Origin: an uncultured Rothia sp.
GTDB lineage: Bacteria > Actinomycetota > Actinomycetes > Actinomycetales > Micrococcaceae
Direction: 5' to 3'
Length of the DNA: 64,000 bases
NCBI GenBank assembly: GCA_946221065.1
Contig: CAMIIO010000002.1
Coordinates: 186,001 to 250,000 of the forward strand
Part shown: positions 34,247 through 42,630 of the stretch, piece after piece
Position numbering within the stretch: the stretch's first letter is position 1
How the letters are laid out: every line of letters begins with the position of its first letter
Program-made: the position numbers and the translations under genes
The notes under the pieces: generated by a model
The model's input: only the letters and a program-made list of their open reading frames with translations
Database searches by the model: none
Told to the model about the DNA's origin: nothing

Positions 34247-35258
34247 CTACTACTACAATCACCAACGATTTCAGGTAGGTATCTTCGCCTACTTTGTGTT
34301 TATGGTGGTTTGTTTCTTCGCCTGGTATCAAAAAACACTTGTCGCCGAGTCATTTGCTTGGATCCCCATGCTCTCTTGTGCGGTGGCTGAGCTGTCTATT
34401 GTTCTGTTCCCCACGCGGGAGCGGAAACTTCCGTTCTTTATGCTTCCCGCCATTATTTTGATGGGATTGCTCACCAACCAGTACATGCTGTCCAAGCTAC
34501 CCCCCAATCTCACCCCTATCACCATGCTATGGCCGCTACAGATAACTATCGCCTTGTGTGGTGTGCTCATCCTGCGCTCTCATATTTTTGCGGCGTGGAC
34601 GCTCTTTGGGCTAACAACCCTCCTCTTTGTAAAAAACCACCTGGGAGTTTTTATCTCAACGGGAGCTATCTTGGCAGAGTGCTTGGTTCCAATGGCATTA
34701 TTAGGTGGAATCCACGTTTTTCAGGAACAGATTCAGCAATCATTTCATAAAGCTCGCCAGTCCCGGATTCTTCTTCAATCGGCTGAAATGGGCCGGGCAC
34801 AAGAAGAGGGCGTAAGTAATATCGCTACTCAGCGCGTGCAGGAGGTGACGGCGTTAACCCAGGATATGCTGCACCGTATTGCCTACAACCCTGCACCCGT
34901 CACCGCAACGGATATTGATGAATTTCGTTTTACCGAAGCCCAGCTTCGAGACACTATCCGCGGCCGTCACCTGGTTAATAGTCAGATCTTAGAAGCTACG
35001 ATGGCCGCCCGACGGCGCGGGGTGAAGGTGGATATTCTTGACGAGCGCGGAGAGGCGCTACCCGAGCACATTACTCAGGTTCTTACCGAATGCGCTTTGG
35101 AGGTACTGACCCCGGCTCAAAGTGGCACCGTGACTATCCGCGCCTTTCCTAAAGACGACCCAACCGCCGTTATGCTCGTCCACGATGGAAATTCTTCTAC
35201 TGAAGATCCGGTGGCTATTGAAATTGCGCAAAATACCGGAGAAGTGGAAAGGTTCTAG
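34239..35258 (+). CDS. Membrane protein with degenerate kinase-like C-terminus
   Basis: A 339-residue protein overlapping the kinase gene by eight bases. Four to six membrane helices span about 12-160, then a helical stretch (160-215) and a globular part. The segment T-E-C-A-L-E-V-L-T-P-A-Q-S-G-T-V-T-I (about 283-300) aligns by eye with the kinase's T-E-A-V-S-N-S-A-R-H-S-G-T, but the N-box Asn is Glu and the G2 box is missing; L-V-H-D-G-N stands in the G1 place. No phospho-acceptor His motif is apparent. I read it as a catalytically dead kinase relative, perhaps a co-sensor or regulator of the kinase. This is inference; no named family is recognised. Confidence 0.7.
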   Translation: MLNYYYNHQRFQVGIFAYFVFMVVCFFAWYQKTLVAESFAWIPMLSCAVAELSIVLFPTRERKLPFFMLPAIILMGLLTNQYMLSKLPPNLTPITMLWPLQITIALCGVLILRSHIFAAWTLFGLTTLLFVKNHLGVFISTGAILAECLVPMALLGGIHVFQEQIQQSFHKARQSRILLQSAEMGRAQEEGVSNIATQRVQEVTALTQDMLHRIAYNPAPVTATDIDEFRFTEAQLRDTIRGRHLVNSQILEATMAARRRGVKVDILDERGEALPEHITQVLTECALEVLTPAQSGTVTIRAFPKDDPTAVMLVHDGNSSTEDPVAIEIAQNTGEVERF

Positions 35259-35652
35259 GTTTTTAGTTTTTACGGCAAGAATTGCGGTGCCGGAAGCTCT
35301 TGACGGCGGCGCTGCGAATACACCTGCACGGCGTGATTTCCGGGCTCACTAGGAGAAATAATATCGCTTCTAGAGCATTTGTAGGCTAAATAAAGAAATT
35401 TTGTAACCGAGTATAGGGACATACAAACCCAAGATACTTTGGCAGAATATAAATAGTTGAGAAATAAGCGAGTCGGGGGACTCGCGAATAGTTCTAGTGA
35501 TGTTGGGGGACGGATCTAGAACGTATTTCTCAGCTCTAAGGTATCTAGCCGATTCCTTACAAAGAGGACTTTTATAGTTTCCCACCGCTACCAGAACTTC
35601 TTGGGGGAGATAGTTTTGGTAACGGCAGTAAGGTACGCGCCTTAACGTACCC

Positions 35653-35678
35653 GAGACCCCAGCATTAGCTGGGGTCTC
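35653..35678 (+). terminator. Strong GC-rich terminator-like stem
   Basis: A perfect 11-base stem, GAGACCCCAGC / GCTGGGGTCTC, with a four-base loop. It lies 395 bases after the last plus-strand stop. The T content after it is modest (CTACGTTT). Confidence 0.65.
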
Positions 35679-35755
35679 CTACGTTTAAAGGCTAGTGCTC
35701 AGATACCCGGAGACAATCGCTGAACCCTATTCTTCATTCATCTTTTGCTCCGGGT

Positions 35756-35835
35756 ATCGCTCTGAAATATTCACATATTTCAGAGCGATCTCTGGTGGCA
35801 TCTGGGTGTTGAGCGCGCTACGGCACGCTCAACAC
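35756..35835. terminator. Two hairpins between the spacer and the E2 gene
   Basis: A perfect 15-base stem with a four-base loop (35756-35770 and 35775-35789) is followed by a ten-base stem GTGTTGAGCG / CGCTCAACAC (35806-35815 and 35826-35835). They lie 72-150 bases beyond the minus-strand E2 stop and probably end that operon. The first arm can also pair with GATACCCGG near 35702. Confidence 0.55.
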
Positions 35836-35906
35836 TGCACAAAGCCCCGACCCGTCCAGCGTCGTCGGCAGGTCCCGTGCGTGTTTACCTACTCCTTAGC
35901 CAGGTA

Positions 35907-37511
35907 CTACTCATCGAGCAGGAGCGCCGGCTCTTCCATAATCGCCGCCACATCCGCCATAAACCGGGCGGAAAGATCCCCATCTACCACGCGGTGATCA
36001 AATGAACCACCCAGCGTGGTAACCCATCGAGGAATAACCTCCCCGTCAACAACCCACGGCTTTTGCTTAATGGTTCCAAAGGCAATAATTGCCACCTCTC
36101 CCGGATTAATAATCGGCGTACCGGTATCAATACCCAGAGCACCAATGTTCGTGATGGTGAGCGTGCCGTTATTCATTTCCGCAGGCTGAGTCTTGCCCTC
36201 GCGAGCGCGGGCAGTCAGTTCATTCAGTGCCACTGCCAGCTCCCGCAGAGACATTCCCTGAGCCTCTTTGATATTAGGAACCATGAGTCCCCGCGGGGTT
36301 GCCGCAGCTATGCCAAGGTTCATATAGTGCTTGAGCAGAATCTCTTGGTTGGTCCAGGTGGCGTTGACCTGCGGATTGCGGGCGGTTGCCCAAATAACGG
36401 CTTTTGCCAGGATGAGTAGCGGGGTAACTTTTACGCCTTCAAAGTGGCGAGACTTCTTGAGGCTCTTGACGAATTCCATGGTGCGAGAGGCGTCTACGTC
36501 TACGAAGATGGAGACGTGTGGAGCAGAAAATGCCGAGTCCACCATGGCCTTTGCGGTGGCTTTGCGGACTCCTCGAACTTTAATGCGTTCAATGCGATCC
36601 CCGCCTACTCCTTGCGGGAGCCAGAAGGATTCCGGTGGGAGTGGTTCGTGGTCTTCTTCTCGTAGGTGTGCCACATAGCTCATGAGGTCACGTTTGGTAA
36701 CCTGCCCGTTTTCTCCGGTTGCCGTGACGTTGGCAAGGTCCACGCCCATTTCTTGCGCGGCTTTGCGTACCGGCGGTTTTGCCAGGGTAGGCCTGCGCGG
36801 AATGGACCCGGTGGGTTCATCTGCTACTGGCTCTTTTTCTGCTCCGGGTAGCCGTCTGAGGCCTCCTTCTAGCAGTGCTGAGGCGCGTTCTGTGAGCTGC
36901 CCCAGCGGGCTTCCGTGGGAGCTAAGAGCCCCACTGAAGGTGCCGCCTAGTGTTCCGCGGAGCAGTTTGCGCTCTTGTTGTTCGGCACTTTGTTGAACCG
37001 GGGCGGTGTGCTCGGGAACTGTTACGGTGTTCTGAGTCTGCTGTGGCTTGGTGCTTCGCTTGCGGGCGCGGCGTTTAACGGGATCCGCTTTAGGGCCTGC
37101 GCCAACTAGATTTTTTTGGGCTGAGGACGGCTGGATTTCCTGCGGTTGCCCCTGGTGCCCCTGCTGCTCCGGCTGGACAGTAGAGCGGGAATCGTGCCGG
37201 GAAACAGAATGGGCGACATCGTCGGGCTGTGTGTGGGTGGGTGTGTCTGCGGGGTTAGCGGACGAGCTCTCTGCGTTCTCTGCAATGGTAACCAGCGGGG
37301 TGTCTACCGCAACGGTGTCTCCTTCTTCAGCGTGCAGTTTCTCTACCGTTCCAGTAAAGGGTGAGGGGAGCTCAACCACCGACTTGGCGGTTTCGATTTC
37401 CACCAGCACATCGTTGACGGCAACGGTATCTCCTACCGCTACTTTCCAGCTCAAAATATCTGCCTCGGTCAGGCCTTCTCCCACATCGGGGAGCATAAAA
37501 ATATGTGACAT
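35907..37511 (-). CDS. 2-oxoacid dehydrogenase E2 (dihydrolipoyl acyltransferase)
   Basis: A 534-residue E2 core. One lipoyl domain (about 1-77; lipoylated Lys in E-I-E-T-A-K-S-V-V-E) is joined by a long Pro/Gln/Ser linker to a peripheral-subunit-binding domain (about 242-280, A-K-P-P-V-R-K-A-A-Q-E-M-G-V-D). The acyltransferase domain ends with the catalytic S-F-D-H-R-V-V-D-G motif. A further unusual insertion (about 175-240) separates linker and binding domain. With the E1 genes upstream it forms a branched-chain or pyruvate dehydrogenase; the E1 type (two subunits) favours branched-chain 2-oxoacids but does not prove it. A spacer of 87 bases with a seven-base hairpin (37533-37556) separates it from E1 beta. 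No E3 gene is in the window. Confidence 0.9.
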   Translation of the reverse strand: MSHIFMLPDVGEGLTEADILSWKVAVGDTVAVNDVLVEIETAKSVVELPSPFTGTVEKLHAEEGDTVAVDTPLVTIAENAESSSANPADTPTHTQPDDVAHSVSRHDSRSTVQPEQQGHQGQPQEIQPSSAQKNLVGAGPKADPVKRRARKRSTKPQQTQNTVTVPEHTAPVQQSAEQQERKLLRGTLGGTFSGALSSHGSPLGQLTERASALLEGGLRRLPGAEKEPVADEPTGSIPRRPTLAKPPVRKAAQEMGVDLANVTATGENGQVTKRDLMSYVAHLREEDHEPLPPESFWLPQGVGGDRIERIKVRGVRKATAKAMVDSAFSAPHVSIFVDVDASRTMEFVKSLKKSRHFEGVKVTPLLILAKAVIWATARNPQVNATWTNQEILLKHYMNLGIAAATPRGLMVPNIKEAQGMSLRELAVALNELTARAREGKTQPAEMNNGTLTITNIGALGIDTGTPIINPGEVAIIAFGTIKQKPWVVDGEVIPRWVTTLGGSFDHRVVDGDLSARFMADVAAIMEEPALLLDE

Positions 37512-37598
37512 CTCTTAGGATTCTTTTCTCTGCGCTAGCTCACTGCACGGCTAGCGTGTGCAGGGGTGAGGTTGGTCGTTATTCGTGTAGTACGCGGA

Positions 37599-38579
37599 CT
37601 AGTAGCTAAAGGAGCGGTCTACTGCCTCAAGAATACGGTCTATATTGGGCACGTATTCTTCTTCATGGCGAGGTACTGGGTACGGAGTGTGGAAGCCGCC
37701 CACGCGGATCACGGGGGCTTCCAGGCTAAAGAAACACCGCTCGGAGACAGCCGCGGCGATTTCCGAGCCTACGCTCACAAAGTTATAGGCCTCCTGGGCA
37801 ATAACAAGGCGTCCTGTGCGAGCTACCGAGCTGGCAATCGTATCTATATCCAGCGGGGAAATACTGCGCAGATCAACCACTTCAATATCGTGCCCGTCTT
37901 CCTGGGCGGCTTCGGCGGCTGCCAGGGCCATGGGAACAAGCGGACCATGGGTAACGAGCGTGAGGTTAGAACCTTCTCGCAGCACTGCGGCCTTGAATGG
38001 GTTGTAGGTTGTCTCTTCACGGTCTACGTCCCCTTTGAGCCAATAACGACGCTTGGGTTCAAGGAGGATCACTGGGTCTGGGTGGGCAATAGCTGTACGC
38101 GTCATCCAGTAGGCATCGTGAGCCGACGACGGTGCCAGCACTCGCAGTCCGGGGGTATGGGCAAAATATGCCTCGGGAGACTCCGAATGGTGTTCAATAG
38201 CGCCAACCGCTCCCCCGTAGGGTAAACGAATGGTAACAGGCACCCGATACTGGCCGTTCGTGCGAGAATGCACGCGAGAGAGCTGGGTGGTGATTTGGTT
38301 GAAGGCGGGGAACACAAAACCGTCGAACTGAATTTCAGCTACGGGACGGTAGCCGCGGAGCGAAAGCCCCAGAGCCGTTCCAACGATTCCTGCCTCCCCC
38401 AGCGGGGTGTCCATGACTCGTGCGGCACCATACTTCTCAAGTAGGCCGTCCGTCACGCGAAAGACGCCGCCTAGCTTACCGATATCTTCTCCCATGAGCA
38501 CCACTTTGGGGTTCTCCCCCATGGCGTCATCCAGGGCGCGGGTAATTGCTTTTGAAAGAGCAAGGTTTTCTACGGTCAT
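37599..38579 (-). CDS. 2-oxoacid dehydrogenase E1 component, beta subunit
   Basis: A 326-residue transketolase-like subunit. It contributes the pyrimidine end of the thiamine diphosphate site in the E1 heterotetramer. Visible family marks are M-G-E-D-I-G-K-L-G-G-V-F-R-V, D-T-P-L-G-E-A-G-I-V-G-T-A-L-G (with the Glu that activates the cofactor), R-L-P-Y-G-G-A-V-G, and the C-terminal R-V-G-G-F-H-T-P-Y-P. It begins three bases after the alpha-subunit stop (GAGGAG upstream), so the two are tightly coupled. Substrate choice, branched-chain 2-oxoacid or pyruvate, is not fixed by these motifs. Confidence 0.93.
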   Translation of the reverse strand: MTVENLALSKAITRALDDAMGENPKVVLMGEDIGKLGGVFRVTDGLLEKYGAARVMDTPLGEAGIVGTALGLSLRGYRPVAEIQFDGFVFPAFNQITTQLSRVHSRTNGQYRVPVTIRLPYGGAVGAIEHHSESPEAYFAHTPGLRVLAPSSAHDAYWMTRTAIAHPDPVILLEPKRRYWLKGDVDREETTYNPFKAAVLREGSNLTLVTHGPLVPMALAAAEAAQEDGHDIEVVDLRSISPLDIDTIASSVARTGRLVIAQEAYNFVSVGSEIAAAVSERCFFSLEAPVIRVGGFHTPYPVPRHEEEYVPNIDRILEAVDRSFSY

Positions 38580-38582
38580 CTC

Positions 38583-39773
38583 TTACTCCTCTTCAAAGCC
38601 CGCCACGTATTCGCGGTAAAACGCGCGATCCGTCTCGGTTTGGGTATGGGGTTCTGCATAGGTTAGTTCAAAGGTGCAGTCAAAGTCTGCCGGCTTTGCG
38701 GCGAGCGCCGCGTTGCGCACCTCATGTGCCATCTGTTGTGCTTCGGCGTCCAGAGCGTCAAAAAAATCTTGGTTTGTTCCGTGCTGCTCACGCAGGTGCT
38801 TCTCCAGCCGAACCAGCGGATCCAGTAGCGCCCGCTCGGTGAGCTCTTCCTCCGTGCGGTACCGGGTGGGATCATCTGCCGTGGTGTGCGCGCCCAAGCG
38901 ATAGGTTTCTGCCTCAATCAGTACCGGCCCTTCTCCGGCACGTATTTTCTCCATCGCGTATCGTGTTGCGGCAGCTACCGCCAGCACGTCGTTGCCGTCT
39001 ACTCGAATCCCCTCCATTCCATACCCGGCAGCGCGCGTAGAAAGTGGAACCCTGGATTGGGTGGAGAAAGGAACGGAGATAGCCCACTGGTTATTTTGAA
39101 TAAAAAAGAGCAGGGGCGCGTTGTAGGAGGTTGCGAACACCATGGATTCGTGAATTTCGCCCTCGGTGGAGGAGCCATCGCCAAAGTACACGGCGACGGC
39201 GGGGCTCAGCTTATCCGTTACCGAGTCGGTTGTTTGTCTCTTCCCGGTGTGCTGTTCCCCGGTGGATTCGGCAAGTTCGCGGTCAAGGTTGATACCCATG
39301 GCGTAGCCGACGGCGTGCGGCACCTGAGCCGCTAACACCACGGTGTAATTGTGAAAGTTATGTTTTTTGATGTCCCAGGGGCAGGTATCTGTTCCGCAGA
39401 AGTATGTGATGAGTTCGGAGAAGTCGATTCCGCGGGAAAAGGCTAAGGCGTGTTCTCGGTAGCTGGGCACCACGTAATCAGTGGGTTCTAGTCCCCATGC
39501 CGAGCCAATTTGTGCAGCTTCCTGGCCACGAGAAGGAACCCAGAGGGCAAGCTTTCCCTGACGCTGAAGGGCAGTGGCTTCATCGTCAAAGCGACGGGTG
39601 AGAAACATTTGGCGGTACATTTCCTGTAGGTCGTCGCCGGTGATGTCCTGCACATAAGAGCTAAGTTTGGGGTGGTTGAGGGTGTTGCCGTGATGATCCA
39701 TGAGTTGGATCAGCGCCGGTACGCCCGTGTACGAGGTGTTGCCGTGGTGCCCTGATACTGGGTTGGCTGTCAT
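38583..39773 (-). CDS. 2-oxoacid dehydrogenase E1 component, alpha subunit
   Basis: A 396-residue thiamine-diphosphate subunit that decarboxylates the 2-oxoacid and acylates E2. The cofactor motif G-D-G-S-S-T-E-G-E-I-H-E-S runs on to N-N-Q-W-A-I-S. R-R-F-D-D-E-A-T-A-L-Q-R-Q-G and P-S-Y-R-E-H-A-L-A are typical of the branched-chain/pyruvate E1 alpha family. The phosphorylation-loop region Y-R-L-G-A-H-T-T-A-D-D-P-T-R-Y is intact. An insertion of about 20 residues (S-T-G-E-Q-H-T-G-K-R-Q) precedes the cofactor motif. The ATG at 39773 follows GGAGG; the frame from 39830 is not used. It is first in the operon, below the hisC terminator. Confidence 0.93.
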   Translation of the reverse strand: MTANPVSGHHGNTSYTGVPALIQLMDHHGNTLNHPKLSSYVQDITGDDLQEMYRQMFLTRRFDDEATALQRQGKLALWVPSRGQEAAQIGSAWGLEPTDYVVPSYREHALAFSRGIDFSELITYFCGTDTCPWDIKKHNFHNYTVVLAAQVPHAVGYAMGINLDRELAESTGEQHTGKRQTTDSVTDKLSPAVAVYFGDGSSTEGEIHESMVFATSYNAPLLFFIQNNQWAISVPFSTQSRVPLSTRAAGYGMEGIRVDGNDVLAVAAATRYAMEKIRAGEGPVLIEAETYRLGAHTTADDPTRYRTEEELTERALLDPLVRLEKHLREQHGTNQDFFDALDAEAQQMAHEVRNAALAAKPADFDCTFELTYAEPHTQTETDRAFYREYVAGFEEE

Positions 39774-39874
39774 CGTGCCTCCGGGAGGGGTATCTAAAGT
39801 TTTGTTGCTAAGCCTATTCTTGTCTCTCAAGATTACGAGACTTCAAGGAGCCCAGGGCTGATTCTGAGACAGAA

Positions 39875-39920
39875 TACACCCCGTCTGCTCAGTGTTTTCC
39901 CAGCTGAGAGGCGGGGTGTA
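39875..39920 (-). terminator. Hairpin between hisC and the E1-E2 operon
   Basis: The arms TACACCCCG (39875-39883) and CGGGGTGTA (39912-39920) extend inward with CTCAG/CTGAG. It lies 95 bases after the minus-strand hisC stop and about 100 bases before the E1 alpha start. Termination is likely; an attenuator in the dehydrogenase leader is the alternative. Confidence 0.6.
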
Positions 39921-40014
39921 CTTCTTATTTAGTCTGGTAATTCAAGTAGCGGCCTATTCAAGCAAACACACCCTTATAGGAGGTTCGTCCTGCTCTTCGG
40001 TTTCCGCTACAGAT

Positions 40015-41172
40015 TTACTGTGGACGGCGGGGCTGGTGCTTGAACTGCTGACATAGAGAAATAAAACGAGTGTTCGCCTCGTCTTCGCCAATGCTTACGC
40101 GCACTCCTTCCGTGCCGAAGGCGCGAACGGAAAGCGCATTCTCTTCAGCCAGTCGAGCAAACTCGGGAGTGTGTTCCCCGAAGTCGAGCCAGATAAAGTT
40201 TGCGTAGGTTTGGGGAGTCCACCATCCTAGCTCGGTGAGCGCGGCACGCACTCGCTCCCGTTCAGCAACAAGATGACGTACCCGTTCCATCACGGAATCG
40301 TGGTGTTCAATGGAAGCAACAGCGGCTTGTTCCGCCAAAGAGCTCACGGCAAAAGGAGTAGCGGCTACACGCAAATGCGCGGTGACCTCGGGGTGGGAGA
40401 TTGAATATCCTACGCGCAGTCCGGCTAGCCCCTGCGCCTTGGAGAAGGTGCGGAGCACGATAGCGTTAGGGTAATCCGGGAATACGTCAAGGCCGTTCAC
40501 GGGAGGTTCCTGGCCCTCAGAGATTTCTGAGGCAGAGCAAAATTCAAAATATGCCTCGTCGATAACCACCACAATATTACTGGGCACCTGATCCATGAAC
40601 TGACGCACCTGAGACTCGGTAAGAGCCGGTCCGGTGGGGTTATTGGGCGTGCAGAGAATAATAACGCGGGTTTGATCCGTGATGGCTTCCAGTAGCGCCG
40701 GAAGATTATGTGAGCCATCGGGATTATTAGGAACCTGCACACTCTGCGCTCCAGCCAAACCTACGCAAATAGGGTATGCCTCAAAGGAGCGCCACGAGTA
40801 GATGACTTCATCTTTGGAGCCATCGTCATTAGCGCCGGCAAAAGTTGCAAGAATTTGAGTAAGCGCCCCAAGGCTTCCCGCCCCCGTAACAATTCCCTCG
40901 GGATCAACGCCAAGGTGCGCTCCGAGCTTTTCACGAAGTGCCGTAGACAGGGTATCCGGGTAACGATGCACGGTATCAAAGCGGTTAAGAATCTCTGCAA
41001 CCTCGGCAACGGGACCAAAGGGATTCTCATTCGATGACAGCTTGAACTGCTGTAGACCTTCGACTACAGCAGGAGGTTTGCCCGCCGCATATTTAGGCAG
41101 AGCAGAGAACACGGGGCGAGGAACGGGGTTGAGTCGGCTTTCGGTGGCAAGGAATTCGTTTGGATCAGTCAT
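40015..41172 (-). CDS. hisC: Histidinol-phosphate / aromatic amino acid aminotransferase
   Basis: A 385-residue fold-type I, PLP-dependent aminotransferase. It has S-S-N-E-N-P-F-G-P near the start, the cofactor Asp/Tyr stretch V-V-I-D-E-A-Y-F-E-F, and the Schiff-base Lys in R-T-F-S-K-A-Q-G-L-A-G-L-R-V-G-Y. HisC makes histidinol phosphate; close actinobacterial relatives (Pat) transaminate phenylpyruvate and phenylalanine. No other his genes are nearby, so the aromatic role is a real alternative. The ATG at 41172 has AAAGGAT upstream; the frame from 41274 is not used. Confidence 0.87.
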   Translation of the reverse strand: MTDPNEFLATESRLNPVPRPVFSALPKYAAGKPPAVVEGLQQFKLSSNENPFGPVAEVAEILNRFDTVHRYPDTLSTALREKLGAHLGVDPEGIVTGAGSLGALTQILATFAGANDDGSKDEVIYSWRSFEAYPICVGLAGAQSVQVPNNPDGSHNLPALLEAITDQTRVIILCTPNNPTGPALTESQVRQFMDQVPSNIVVVIDEAYFEFCSASEISEGQEPPVNGLDVFPDYPNAIVLRTFSKAQGLAGLRVGYSISHPEVTAHLRVAATPFAVSSLAEQAAVASIEHHDSVMERVRHLVAERERVRAALTELGWWTPQTYANFIWLDFGEHTPEFARLAEENALSVRAFGTEGVRVSIGEDEANTRFISLCQQFKHQPRRPQ

Positions 41173-41355
41173 AGTGTTGATTTTATCCTTTCCGAGTGAC
41201 GACCAACACCTATAAGCGGCAGAGAAACCCTCCCGACTTGCGCACTTCGTGCGGTTTTTCAAGCCGTTCAGCACAGAAGGTTTCTCTGCTCACTATCCGT
41301 AACATCTAGGCAACAAAGCCTTGACGGTTTCAATCATGACATATTTCGAGGATTT

Positions 41356-41406
41356 TTAGAATATATTTTCGAAAATTTCTTCACTTTTTTAGAAAATATG
41401 TTCTAA
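41356..41406. promoter_or_regulatory. Tandem palindromic operators upstream of the GST-like gene
   Basis: Two palindromes share the plan TTAGAA-N6-TTCKAA: 41356-41373 (right arm TTCGAA) and 41389-41406 (right arm TTCTAA, perfect). Their centres are 33 bases apart, three DNA turns, so two dimers would bind one face. They lie in a very AT-rich stretch between hisC and the GST-like gene; a possible -35 TTGACG is at 41321-41326. The 330-bp spacer holds no other gene. Confidence 0.6.
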
Positions 41407-41503
41407 CATGGAAACCATAGAAACTACTCACTCATCCGCCTACTCCCATAAATTCCCCTTTGAATTACTTTACAAAGAAAGTTTTTTTAATCATACTGAG
41501 ACT

Positions 41504-42598
41504 ATGACTACCAAAAGCCCTCGTTCAGAACACTCAACCCACGGTATCTACGTACATTCCGGAGAAGAATACAATCGCGACACCAACTACATTGAAGATC
41601 GCATTCTTGCCAGCACCGGAATCCCCGCCGAGCAAGATCGCCGCGAGGACGGCATCTGGCCCGTTGAACCCGGGCGATACCGTCTAGTTGCCGCGCGCGC
41701 CTGCCCATGGGCCAACCGCACGCTGATTGTGCGGCGTTTACTAGGACTTGAAGAGGCGATTTCGGTGGGCATGCCCGGTCCCACGCACGACGCACGTTCA
41801 TGGACCTTTGACCTAGACGAAGGCGGCAAAGATCCGGTACTCGGCATCGAACGCTTACAGGAAGCCTACTTTAACCGCTTCTCCGATTACCCACGCGGTA
41901 TCACCATACCCGCCGTCGTCGATATTGCCTCAAAAGCCGTGGTAACCAACGATTTTGCACAAATCACCGAAGACTTTTCCAAACAGTGGAAGCAATTCCA
42001 CCGCGCAGGCGCACCCAACCTATGGCCAGCCGAGCACGAAGAAGAAATGCGTGAGCTCATGAAGCTGATCTTCACCGAAATCAATAACGGCGTGTACCGT
42101 TGTGGTTTTGCCGGCTCCCAAGAGGCCTACGATAAGGCATACCACCGGCTATGGAACGCGCTAGATAAAATTGAAGAGCGCCTATCCACTCGCCGTTACC
42201 TGATGGGCGATCATATTACCGAAGCAGACGTTCGCCTCTTTACCACTCTGGTTCGTTTTGACGCCGTCTACTACTCACACTTCAAGTGCAACCGCCAAAC
42301 TCTTGCGTCCATGCCTAACCTATGGGGCTATGCACGTGACCTTTTCCAAACCCCCGGCTTCGGAGACACCATAGATTTCGAACAAATTAAGCGGCACTAC
42401 TACGTGGTTCATGAGGACATTAACCCCACGCAGATTGTGCCCCTGGGACCGGATACGTCCATCTGGCTCAGCGAACACGGCAGGGAAAAGCTGGGCGGCT
42501 CCCCCTTTGACACCGAAGCCGGGGCAACCGCACCGGGGCCGGTTCGCGACGATGAGCAGGTAACCCCGGGACATAACCCGCTCTACCCCGCACAATAA
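41504..42598 (+). CDS. Xi-class glutathione transferase-like reductase (glutathionyl-hydroquinone reductase family)
   Basis: A 364-residue enzyme. The catalytic Cys is in A-R-A-C-P-W-A-N-R-T-L-I-V-R (family: C-P-W-A-H-R), followed by the GST N-terminal fold with I-T-I-P-A-V-V-D and a C-terminal helical domain with G-D-H-I-T-E-A-D-V-R-L-F-T-T-L-V-R-F-D. In proteobacteria and yeast these reduce glutathionyl-hydroquinones. Actinobacteria mostly lack glutathione, so mycothiol or another thiol is the likely co-substrate (inference). The start is uncertain: ATG at 41504 fits homology; an in-frame ATG at 41408 lies just after the second operator palindrome. Neither has a ribosome site. Confidence 0.87.
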   Translation: MTTKSPRSEHSTHGIYVHSGEEYNRDTNYIEDRILASTGIPAEQDRREDGIWPVEPGRYRLVAARACPWANRTLIVRRLLGLEEAISVGMPGPTHDARSWTFDLDEGGKDPVLGIERLQEAYFNRFSDYPRGITIPAVVDIASKAVVTNDFAQITEDFSKQWKQFHRAGAPNLWPAEHEEEMRELMKLIFTEINNGVYRCGFAGSQEAYDKAYHRLWNALDKIEERLSTRRYLMGDHITEADVRLFTTLVRFDAVYYSHFKCNRQTLASMPNLWGYARDLFQTPGFGDTIDFEQIKRHYYVVHEDINPTQIVPLGPDTSIWLSEHGREKLGGSPFDTEAGATAPGPVRDDEQVTPGHNPLYPAQ

Positions 42599-42630
42599 TT
42601 ACGCACTAGCTCAATACCCACGGAGATACG

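Larger units (their letters stand above)
35259..35906. other. Hairpin-rich 650-bp spacer without a convincing gene
   Basis: No open frame here has a credible start and composition; a 71-residue minus-strand frame at 35370-35585 has no ribosome site or recognisable content. The plus strand holds a small GCGAGT/ACTCGC hairpin near 35469, the word TTGGGGGA twice about 100 bases apart (near 35502 and 35602), a GGTACG/CGTACC hairpin near 35633, and the strong stem at 35653-35678. A plus-strand small RNA ending at that stem is possible. Confidence 0.4.

Noticed and set aside
35370..35585. A 71-codon minus-strand frame in the large spacer
   Set aside because: No start signal, no recognisable domain, and composition like the surrounding non-coding DNA.
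37566..38225. A 219-codon plus-strand frame opposite E1 beta
   Set aside because: Mirror of a conserved gene; no ribosome site or family resemblance.
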